Below, one piece after another: positions 17,157 through 25,083 of a stretch of DNA of 25,150 nt (within the stretch, counting starts at the first letter, position 1; every line of letters starts with the position of its first letter). This DNA comes from Patescibacteria group bacterium UBA5194 (GTDB lineage Bacteria > Patescibacteriota > Gracilibacteria > BD1-5 > UBA6164). Below the pieces are notes generated by a model, which was given only the letters and a program-made list of their open reading frames with translations, was not told where the DNA came from and made no database searches. The stretch lies in NCBI GenBank assembly GCA_002412935.1, contig DHWA01000044.1, positions 1 to 25,150 on the forward strand, written 5' to 3'. A program made the translations under genes and the position numbers.

Positions 17157-18440
17157 TTACATATAGAAAGGTAATAAAGTAGAAATTCATCCAAAAGCTC
17201 CTAATTTATAAGCCTTTTTAATATCTGAATTGTTTCTTATTTGCATATCTTTAAAATCATCTAAAGAATAAGTTGATGTTGATCAAAAATTATCTTTTTC
17301 AGCAAACCATATTTGATCTTTTCTAAATAACTCTAAATCAAGTAAATCTAAATTATGAATATTAAAGAAAAACTGTGCTGTGCTATTTAAATTTGATTGA
17401 TGAATAAACTTAATTAAATTTTCTAATAACAAAATATGTAAATGACTGTCTATTTCATCAATAAACAAGATTCAATTATTTTCAATTGTTTGTATAATTG
17501 GTCAAATTAATGAGAATAATCTTTTTGTTCATTCAGATTCCTGTAATGATAAATCAAATTTTTCCTCTCAATCAATTTTTCAATTCTTATATATTGGATG
17601 TGAAAAAAATGTTTTAACCTCAGTTATACTTGTTGGTCTACTTCAATTAATAAACAAATTTGATGGGATTTTTTCAATTTCATCTTTTCCTAATATTTTT
17701 TCTTCTTGAAATATATCTTTTATATTGATATCTGCATTTTTTAAAAAATCTAAAACAATTTGTTTATAATTATCATTGTTTTGTATCATTCCTATTGTTA
17801 ATCAACTTAAATCCATTCAATTTAAGCAAAAGTTGAAATCCATAAAAAAATCAAGAATACTTTTTATTAACTGACTTTTTGTAGATATTCTATCAAATAA
17901 TATTGATAATAAAGTTTGATTTCCTCTTGGAAAAATGTTTTCTAAATTATTTATATCATCTAAGTTAAATAATTTATCTTCAATTTTTATTTCATTAGTA
18001 AATCTATTAAAAATTTCTATTTTATTATTTCATGGAAAATAAGACAAAACTTCTTCTATTATTTGAGTTTCATTTAATTCAATTGAGTAACAAAATTTAA
18101 TATCTTTAATCAAAAAATTGATTTCAAAAAATGTAGTTTCCTTTCTAAAAGTATTATCAAGCAAGAAAGACCTTATTCCTGTATTTCATCAAATTTTATA
18201 ACTAAAAGAATTAAGACTTAATTCTTTTAGTGCAAGTAATCATTTAATAATATTAGTTTTTCAACTAGCATTTCATCAATAAAAAACAAGACTTTTAAGA
18301 ATCCATAAATTATCTTCTTTCCCAAGTTTTTTTACTATTTTATTTTCGTTTAAAGTTTTTATCTTTTTGTTAGCTTCAAACGAAACAAATATTTCATCCT
18401 TAATAGAAAGAAAATTTTTTAATTTAAAATTTAATATCAT
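17157..18440 (-). CDS. rloA: RloA-like AAA/ABC-type ATPase
   Basis: 427 aa. It belongs to the AAA_15/AAA_21 (SMC/ABC-like) ATPase group: N-terminal MILNFKLKNFLSIKDEIFVS, Walker A GGNASGKT (55-62), ABC-type signature QESEGT (300-305), Walker B ILFIDE (324-329) and a switch histidine H362 in FFFNIHN. Three Walker A glycines are all TGA, so no standard-code host could make this protein. Paired with the RloB-family gene right after its stop, it fits the two-component RloA-RloB / AbiLi-AbiLii type of phage-defence module, where the ATPase senses and the partner acts. A dedicated promoter (18474-18501) and a 34-bp palindrome lie upstream. Defence is inferred from gene pairing. Confidence 0.85.
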
Positions 18441-18473
18441 ATTATTACTATTATATGTTAATTTTACAAGATA

Positions 18474-18501
18474 ATTATATACTATATTATATTAATTGCA
18501 A
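18474..18501 (-). promoter_or_regulatory. Promoter of the rloA-rloB operon
   Basis: Minus strand TTGCAA (18496-18501), 16-base spacer, TATAAT (18474-18479). Start of transcription is expected near 18467, a leader of about 27 bases. Confidence 0.65.
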
Positions 18502-18505
18502 ATAT

Positions 18506-18539
18506 AAGTAAAAAATTTACATATGTAAATTTTTTACTT
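18506..18539. promoter_or_regulatory. Perfect 34-bp palindrome upstream of the rloA promoter
   Basis: Half-site AAGTAAAAAATTTACAT (18506-18522) is exactly inverted at 18523-18539. It ends 4 bases from the -35 of the rloA promoter and overlaps the start of a possible + strand promoter for the YjzC-like gene. No gene reads into it from either side, so an operator is more likely than a terminator; this is inference. Confidence 0.6.
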
Positions 18540-18742
18540 GATTTTTTAAATAAATGAATTTAATAATTAATGTAATATTTCTTAATAAACAAAAAATGAA
18601 AAATGCTAATAAAAAAGCTCTAGAAGAAAACTCCTAGAGCTAGCAAAACAAAAATATATATACTTTTGTTTTAAAACGGTAAACTGATTATATATATTTT
18701 TTAGAGTTTTCAAATCTTTTTTACTTTTTAAATTATATAATT
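18540..18742 (+). promoter_or_regulatory. Structured leader before the YjzC-like gene
   Basis: A possible + strand promoter (TTGATT at 18538, 17-base spacer, TAATAA) precedes two hairpins: AGCTCTAG / CTAGAGCT (18616-18641) and AAAACAAAA / TTTTGTTTT (18645-18672). On the minus strand the first hairpin is followed by T6 and would be a terminator. A 27-codon open frame (18555-18638, MNLIINVIFLNKQKMKNANK...) ends within the first hairpin, as in an attenuator, but nothing else supports it. Confidence 0.3.
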
Positions 18743-18928
18743 ATGTGAACTCGTAATCTAACTCCATGAACTCCTGCTCCTATATCTGGGCAATACCAAC
18801 AAGTTTGACCTAGATGATGAACAAGTAATCGTCCAGAGGTAACAGTTTCTAGATGAGAAAGACTTCCTCCAACACCAGAAGCTTGATCAACTTTTATTCT
18901 TGTTGATAAAACTAGACACACTAGATAA
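18743..18928 (+). CDS. YjzC-like small protein, 61 aa
   Basis: Reading TGA as Gly gives MGTRNLTPGTPAPISG, QYQQVGPRGGTSNRPEVTV, SRGERLPPTPEAGSTFILVD and KTRHTR. The layout 'PG-PAP-SG-Y--VG-RGG ... V--GE-LPPTP--G--F-LVD-T-H' is that of the short YjzC-like family found across bacteria; its role is unknown. Eight of the 62 codons are TGA, so a standard-code caller sees only fragments and would prefer a longer but false frame on the opposite strand. Codon use is richer in GC than its neighbours, as expected for a strongly conserved Pro/Gly/Arg-rich peptide. It starts at ATG 18743 and is followed 13 bases after its stop by a strong terminator. It is divergent from the rloA-rloB operon. Confidence 0.88.
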
Positions 18929-18941
18929 AATTTAGAATCTT

Positions 18942-18975
18942 AAAAAACCAAAATTTAGAAAATTTTGGTTTTTTT
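18942..18975. terminator. Terminator of the YjzC-like gene
   Basis: Fifteen-base perfect stem (AAAAAACCAAAATTT, 18942-18956, with 18960-18974), loop AGA, ending in T7. Confidence 0.88.
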
Positions 18976-19054
18976 CTTATCACAAATATAATAAACTTAA
19001 TCTCCCCCCCTAATAAATCTATATATTTATTCCAATATCCATAATTTTTTATCA

Positions 19055-19624
19055 ATGAACACCCCAAACTCCCCCACAAAATACAAAAACCAGAAATTCT
19101 CATCTTCTTTTTTTCATGATACTTATACAAATTGTACTTTTGAAAAGTGCGATTTTACAGAATGTGATTTACAATCTAGTACTTTTGAAAATTGCACATT
19201 TACTTCTTGTAATTTTTCTTTGACTAAAGTTGAAAATGTAATATTTTCTGATGTAAATTTTGTGAACTCAAAAATTTGTTGAATAGATTTTAGCTTGATT
19301 AATAGATTTAATGTATCAATGAATTTTATAAATTGTATCATAAGTTTTGCTAGTTTTTTTGATCTCTGAATGAAAAAAGCAAAGTTTACAAATTCAAAAA
19401 TTACTGATACTCGTTTTATCAGAACTGAATTAAATGAGTCAGATTTCTGATGAACTGACTTAAAATGAACTATTTTCAATAGTTCAAATCTACAAAAAGC
19501 CAATTTTGTAAAAGCTTATAATTACTATATAGATCCAAATCTCAACAAACTAAAATGAACCAGATTTTCTCCATACGAAGCTCTTTCACTTCTTAGCTCT
19601 TATGAGATAATTATTGAGGAATAG
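19055..19624 (+). CDS. Pentapeptide-repeat protein
   Basis: 189 aa. Repeats with a central Phe/Leu every five residues dominate the protein: CTFEKCDFTECDLQSSTFEN, CTFTSCNFSLTKVENVIF and SDVNFVNSKI, then FTNSKITDTRFIRTELNESD, FGGTDLKGTIFNSSNLQKAN. These build a right-handed quadrilateral beta-helix. It is unusually rich in Cys at the outer positions. The C-terminal tail (YYIDPNLNKLKGTRFSPYEA) folds back outside the repeat. There is no signal peptide, so the protein is probably cytoplasmic. Pentapeptide proteins include DNA-mimic gyrase protectors, but many have no known role. The AI-2E-like gene follows 63 bases later on the same strand, a possible operon. Confidence 0.92.
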
Positions 19625-19687
19625 AATAATATTTGCAATTTAAGTTTTTTGGGTAAAATAGATTTATTATCATTAACTACATCAATT

Positions 19688-20812
19688 ATGAGAGAAAAAG
19701 ATGCACAACACCTTGAATATAAATATTTTGTAAAAAAGGTTTTAACTGTAATTTGATTATTAATTCTCGTTTGGTTTTTGTATAATATTTCAAGTATCTT
19801 GGTATTACTAGTATTATCATTATTTTTATGTGTACTTTTTTCACCTTTTTTAAATAAACTAAATAAATGGAAAATAAATGATTTAATTTGAATACTATTG
19901 ATATTTTTATGATTAATTCTTGTAGTTGCACTCATAATATTTTTGATAGTACCACTTATAGTAAACCAATTTCTTGTACTTGTAACTTGGATTACAGATG
20001 GAGCTAATAATCTTCTTGATATATATAATACATCTTGAATACATTGATTTTGATTACCTCCAATTGTTGAAAACTTTATAAATAGTTTAAACATAGAACA
20101 AGTACTAACACTAATAAAAGAAAATTCAACACAAATTTCTTCATTTTTATGATCAAACTTAAAGACTTTTATAACAAGTTGAGCTTGAGTTATATTTTCT
20201 GTTGGTTCTTGAGTATTTAACTTTGTTTTGTTATTTTTATTTACACTTTTTATAGTACTAGAAAGAAAAAATGTAAGACAAGTATTTTATGCTATATTAC
20301 CTAAAAAATTATCTGAATATATTTTTGATAATGAAAAAGAAGTAACAAGTATATTAACAGTATGGTTAAAATGACAACTAATCTTAGGAATATATATGTT
20401 TTTATTAACTCTTACTTGATTACTCATATTAAAATTATTTTGAATTCATATCAATTGAATACTTTCTCTTGCTTTGATAGCTTTATTTATGGAATTCATT
20501 CCTTTCTTGTGAACTTTTATTTCAATGTTTTTAGCTTTGTCTATATCTCTATGAACTTGATTAAATGGCTTTATATGAGTATTGATAGTGTACTTAATTA
20601 TCCAACAAATAGAATGAAATTTCTTAGTGCCATACATAATGGGAAAAACTCTATCTCTTTCACCTTTCATAGTTTTGATATCAATGATAATATGATGAGC
20701 TTTATTCTGAATAATCTGAGTTTTATTTACAATTCCAGTTATTTCAATTATTAAAGTATTTTTAAGACCTTACATAATAAAAAGAGAAAAAGAAAATAAA
20801 TTTATAAAATAA
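19688..20812 (+). CDS. AI-2E/PerM-family membrane protein
   Basis: 374 aa, usual for the family. There are about seven to eight membrane segments: VLTVIGLLILVWFLY and ILVLLVLSLFLCVLFSPFL near the start, IGILLIFLGLILVVALIIF, then SGAGVIFSVGSGVFNFVLL, and a C-terminal bundle ending with GALFGIIGVLFTIPVISIIK. The diagnostic loop is YLIIQQIEGNFLVPYIMGKT followed by LSLSPFIVLISMIIG. Members export AI-2-like molecules or act as Na+/H+ antiporters; the substrate here is unknown. Nearly all membrane glycines are TGA, so the frame is invisible in the standard code, where false frames appear instead. The start is MREKDAQHLEYKYFVKK at 19688. Confidence 0.93.
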
Positions 20813-20916
20813 TAATTTACCCTTATATTACTCATATAATATAAGTATTAATATTTGCATAAAGATAAGTTTTAATTATAATTTTAATTATTATTATTAT
20901 TCTTAATTTTCTAAAA

Positions 20917-21720
20917 ATGAAAGATAAAAACATATATAATTCAATTAGAAAAAGAAAATTAATAGATCTAACTTTAACTGAAAAATTTTGAAAATCATTA
21001 TATAAATCCAAAAAAGGGGTTACTTTAGTTGAGCTTATTGTTGTTATAACAATAATATCTATACTTGGAGCAATTGCCTTTATTTCTTTTCAATGATATT
21101 CAAGTAAAGCAAGAGATAGTGTAAGAATAAAAGATACTTCATCAATTAAAACAGCATTAGATATGTTTTACATGAAAACTAGCAAATATCCATTCCCATC
21201 TGATCCATTAAAAACTGTTACTTATTCTTGAGGAATAGCTTTTTATGAGGGAACATTTTGAGAATCTGCATTCAGACAAGTGCAAGTAATAAATAAATAT
21301 TTGAAAGATCCTTTGTTTCAAGAGGTATATTATACATATTCTATTACCAATAATAAGAAGCAATATCAAATCTGATATATAACTGAAAATTCTATTACTC
21401 ATACACTACCTATAATAAATACTACTTTTGCATCTTCTTATATTACTAAAATCAATTGAATTTACTCTTGAAGTATACTTGTATCAACAGGCTGAATTAA
21501 ACTTGTATATACTACTCCTACCATTATTACTTCATATAATAGCTCAGGGACATATGATATTGAAAGTCTTTCTGGGACTTTTGTTATTAATTGATGAAGT
21601 ATAAATATTCCTTTTTCTTACCTTGATTCCTTACCAAAACCACCAGCTTCAATTGATATTATATTTGCTGAACCAGATGGTATTATTATAACATGCCCTG
21701 ATTGTATAGTATATCCTTAA
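20917..21720 (+). CDS. Type IV pilin-like / pseudopilin precursor
   Basis: 267 aa. The class III signal is unmistakable: KSKKGVTLVELIVVITIISI starting at residue 31, with predicted PilD cleavage after Gly34 and Glu39 at position +5, then a hydrophobic helix (ILGAIAFISF). The 33-residue leader (MKDKNIYNSIRKRKLIDL...) is long and basic. After the helix comes SSKARDSVRIKDTSSIKTAL, typical of pilins and PulG-like pseudopilins, then a beta-rich domain rich in Ser/Thr/Ile, ending ITCPDCIVYP with a vicinal cysteine pair (CPDC) that may form a disulfide. Type IV pili or a related system would assemble it; no assembly genes lie in this window. It is followed after 40 bases by the secreted beta-helix protein on the same strand. 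Confidence 0.93.
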
Positions 21721-21760
21721 ATAATAATTCTCTCATTTCTATTTTTATAACACTTTATAT

Positions 21761-23701
21761 ATGAACACAGTAAAAAATAAATTCAATATATTTAGAATTT
21801 TATTATTAATATCTGGTTTCCTATTACTCGGTTGATATAATTCAGCATCTGCTGCTTTAGTATCTGTATCAGGTGCCATCTCTACAAATATTACTTGGGA
21901 TGCAGCAAATACTTACCAAGTCACAAGTAGTATTACACTTAATGCCGGATATACTCTCACTATCCCTGCTGGTACATTTGTGAAGTTTAATCCAGGAACA
22001 TCTATGATTGTTTATGGAAATCTCCAAGCAATTGGAACTGCCTTAAATCCAATATATTTTACATCAAGAGATGATGATAGTATTGGAGAAATAGTTACTG
22101 GAAGCGATGGAAACCCAGTAAGATGAGATTGGAGTAAAATTGATATGAGAACTTGATCTAGTAATTCTGTATTAGATCATGTTCTCATAAAATATCCTCA
22201 ATATGGAATATATACTTATAATATTACAAATTTTACACTAAAAAATTCTACTATTACCGAAACCTTAACTTATGGAATATATTACAGTAGTGCTAACGGA
22301 ATATCTACTGTTTCGGGAAATACTATTTCAAATGGAAGTGGATGAGGTATATATATTTATTATTGAGGTGCTCAAATAATAACCAATAATACTATTTTAA
22401 ACAATATAGGAAAATGATTAGAATGTACCCAGCAAGCAACAGTGTTTACAGGAAATAGCCTTTCTGGAAATTGAAAACCATCAAAATTCTGTAATTTAGA
22501 TCCTTTCCTTGAGTGAAATCCAACCAATACGACCTATTTAGATTCATGAAGTTATTATGAAATTTATAGTTTTAGTATAAATGAAACTACCTGAACTCTT
22601 CCAAAACTTTCATGACCAATTTTTCTTTATGTAGGGGGTCTTGATTTATGAAAAACACTTACTATTGCTCCTGGAAATATTCTTAGAATTAATAATGGTT
22701 CATCAATAACAATATACTGAAATCTACAAGCAATTGGTACGGTATCTGAACCAATTATATTTACAAGTCGTGATGATGATACTGCCGGTGGGCCAATCCC
22801 ATGAATATCTGACTGAGTTCCAGTAAAATGAGATTGGAGTATGATTTATATGCGTGATTGAACTAGTGGTTCTGCATTTGAAAATGTAGTAATAAAATAT
22901 CCTCAATATGGAATATTTACTGCTAATATTACAAATTTTACACTAAAAAATTCTACTATTACCGAAACCTTAACTTATGGAATATATTACAGTAGTGCTA
23001 ACGGAATATCTACTGTTTCGGGAAATACTATTTCAAATGGAAGTGGATGAGGTATATATATTTATTATTGAGGTGCTCAGAAAATAATTAATAATACGAT
23101 TGTAAAAAATACCTGAGTCTGAATCTCTCTATGAAATTCAACGTCTACGATCAAAAATAATATATCATATGGTAACAGTTATGGTATACAATGTACAGTT
23201 TCTGTTCCATTAACTATTACATATAATCTTTTCTACAATAATACCTCTGGAACTCAGAATGGAACTCTTTGTACTATCTGAGCAACAACAAATAAAACAA
23301 CAGAAGATCCACTTTTTGTAGATTATACGAATAAAAATTATAGACTTCAATCTACTTCACCAGCTATAAATACATGAGATCCAACTATGTGAAACCATCC
23401 ACTCTCTGGCGATCGCTATGATATCTGAGCATATGAATATTATATTGCTGGAGTAACAAGAATATCTGGAGCAACTATTAGTAATCCAGACTGAAAAACT
23501 CTTGAATATACTTGGTCATTTACTGGATGAGTTGATAAACCAGGTTTTATATGAGCATATACAGGAACAACCTCAGATATATCTAAAATTGTCTCTTGTA
23601 ATTATACAATTAAGTATAAATGAGACTATCGTCTTAAACTTTCTCTTTCTGAGTCTGGTTCTATCGTGAAAGAAAGCGATTATTGATTTACTGTTCAGTA
23701 A
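21761..23701 (+). CDS. Secreted parallel beta-helix repeat protein
   Basis: 646 aa. The N-terminal signal peptide is FNIFRILLLISGFLLLGGYN, with SASA as the likely cleavage site. Two homologous modules of about 235 residues follow, each beginning with a stretch like YQVTSSITLNAGYTLTIPAG (second copy GGLDLGKTLTIAPGNILRIN), then YGNLQAIGT...FTSRDDD, then short coils NITNFTLKNSTITET and GISTVSGNTISNGSGGGIYI. This is a right-handed beta-helix fold (NosD/pectate-lyase-like). The end carries DPLFVDYTNKNYRLQSTSPA and YDIGAYEY, the common end of right-handed beta-helix proteins, followed by an Ig-like domain (TKRISGATIS-type start, TWSFTGGVDKPG). No catalytic residues are recognised, so adhesion or polysaccharide binding is more likely than hydrolysis. 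It sits in a block with the prepilin and a lipoprotein. Confidence 0.88.
22219..22374 (+). repeat. Internal direct repeat, copy 1 (156 bp identical)
   Basis: From TAATATTACAAATTTTACAC to GAGGTGCTCA. It is identical over 156 bases to 22924-23079, 705 bases downstream (235 codons). Similarity extends upstream to 22187 with three mismatches. Confidence 0.92.
22924..23079 (+). repeat. Internal direct repeat, copy 2 (156 bp identical)
   Basis: Exact second copy of 22219-22374 in the same reading frame. The extended homologous unit reaches back to the YGNLQAIGT motif (22017 and 22722 in the two copies). Confidence 0.92.
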
Positions 23702-23748
23702 TAAAAAATTTATTTTTTATTTTAGTTTATTTTTATTAATATCTATAT

Positions 23749-24306
23749 ATGAAAACATTATTTGCATCTGTTCTTACTATAGTTTCTATTTTGTCTCTTA
23801 CATCTTGTTCACAAAAAGATTCTACAAACTCTAAAACTACTAGTTCTAAGGTAGAAACTTCTGATATCAAAACAAAATATGTTTCTGAACTTGAAAAGAG
23901 CAAAATATTTACACCAGTTCCTATATCATATGATGATATAAGTAAAAAACTTAGTATTTGAAGTGTCATTGTTTCCGAAGGTTTTCCAGAATCTCTTTGA
24001 GAATTTATTGCTCCAACAAATGAAATAACTTATATAAATAGTTCTGCAACGAACCAATATTTTTTCGTTACAAAGAGCTCAAAACAAGATATTTTCTCTT
24101 ATTATAGAAATCTTGGGATAAAGCTTGGGTGGACAGAAATAAAAAATCCTAATATAATAGATGATACTCGTATATTTTTTGAATTAGAAGAAAAAAATAC
24201 AGTAGGTCCAGTTAAAAAAATAACTATTTCTACAAATATATCTATTCCTGAAAACCTTGCTCCATTAAAATTATCTTGATTGTATGTGGAGATAGTTAAA
24301 GAATAG
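23749..24306 (+). CDS. Lipoprotein, function unknown
   Basis: 185 aa. Signal peptide MKTLFASVLTIVSILSLTSC with lipobox LTSC; Cys20 would be lipidated. A short Ser/Thr/Lys linker (SQKDSTNSKTTSSKVETSD) precedes a soluble domain with SIGSVIVSEGFPESLGEFIA, NQYFFVTKSSKQDIFSYYRN, LGIKLGWTEIKNPNIIDDTR and a beta-rich end (ITISTNISIPENLAPLKL). The 'DIFSYYRNLGIKLGW' stretch recalls small periplasmic domains with a conserved 'YY---L---GW' core, but I do not recognise a named family. It is the last gene of the surface block, 47 bases after the beta-helix gene, with an AT-rich hairpin between them. Confidence 0.85.
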
Positions 24307-24353
24307 AAACAAATCCTATTTCTATCTTAATAATCAATAAATTATAAAAAAAC

Positions 24354-24402
24354 ACTTTGTAATCTGCTTTGAAAAAATCAGAATAATACAAAGTATTTTT
24401 TT
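24354..24402. terminator. Bidirectional terminator between lipoprotein gene and tsaC
   Basis: Stem ACTTTGTA / TACAAAGT, with weaker inner pairing (TCTG/CAGA), A7 before it and T7 after it. It serves both convergent genes. Confidence 0.75.
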
Positions 24403-24429
24403 CTTAAAATATTATTTATAAATATTTTT

Positions 24430-24984
24430 TTAATTTTTCCTCAAATACTTAACTTCTACTCAATCTCAAACAAACTCAAATATATCTGATGTATTATTAT
24501 TCCCTACCTGACCTGGTAATATCTCAACTATTTTTTTGTCTAAATAATAACTAAAAGCTTCTTTTATTTCTTCTTTTTTGTAAATTTCTTTTTCTCAGGA
24601 AGTATTTGCACTTGTTAGAAATATTGGTCAAACTTCTTTTATCAATTTCTTTTGTGCATCATTGTGAGCAATTCTAAGTGCTATTTTTTTGTACATATCT
24701 CTATTTTGAAATCAAACTCAATTTTCTGATTCATAATTTAACCAAAGAGATATTGGTCTTGAATCAGTTAATACAGTAAAAGGTTTACTATAATTTTTTA
24801 AAAACTCTATTTGCTTATCATTTAAAGTAGTATTTGTTTTTAACCAGTTAAAATCCAAAACCATAATAGCTAGAGGTTTTCAAAAACTTCTTTTTTTTAT
24901 CTTGTATATTTTCTCATAATTTTTTATATCATCTAATGAACATGCTATTCAATAACAAGTATCAGTTGGGATTATGTATATCAT
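24430..24984 (-). CDS. tsaC: Threonylcarbamoyl-AMP synthase (TsaC/YrdC/Sua5 domain)
   Basis: 184 aa, the size of single-domain TsaC. It makes L-threonylcarbamoyladenylate from Thr, bicarbonate and ATP for the t6A37 modification of ANN-decoding tRNAs. Motifs are IIPTDTCYGIACSLDD (the substrate-binding PTDT-YG), KIKKRSFGKPLAIMVLD (the KxR...KP motif), YSKPFTVL, ALRIAHNDAQKKL and PIFLTSANTSGEK (the SAN-SG motif). The C-terminus VKYLRKN has basic character. It is monocistronic with its own promoter. A TsaC in a reduced genome fits the near-universal need for t6A; TsaB, TsaD and TsaE are not in this window. Confidence 0.93.
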
Positions 24985-25016
24985 AGTTTTTGTTTGTTAA
25001 AAATAATATTTTTTAA

Positions 25017-25044
25017 ATTTTATTCTTATATATTATTGTGTCAA
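25017..25044 (-). promoter_or_regulatory. Sigma70-type promoter of tsaC
   Basis: Minus strand TTGACA (25039-25044), 16-base spacer, TAAAAT (25017-25022), about 33 bases before the ATG at 24984. It shares ATATATTGACA with the promoter at 7152-7181. Confidence 0.65.
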
Positions 25045-25083
25045 TATATTTTGGGTTTTTCCTTACTTAATAATAAAATAATT

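Noticed and set aside
18733..18921. 62-codon minus-strand frame (GTG start) rich in Gly, His and Cys, looking like a small bacteriocin
   Set aside because: It is the antisense of the YjzC-like gene on the + strand, which has a family-like sequence, an ATG start and a terminator directly behind it.
19123..19503. 126-codon minus-strand frame
   Set aside because: Antisense of the pentapeptide-repeat gene, whose five-residue periodicity is clear on the + strand.
20362..20754. 130-codon + strand frame
   Set aside because: Shadow frame of the AI-2E/PerM-family gene; the true frame is broken only by TGA-Gly codons.
22187..23079. Repeat pair as a possible CRISPR array
   Set aside because: Only two copies, 705 bases apart, in frame within one gene, with no spacers or cas genes. 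No CRISPR array was seen in the window.
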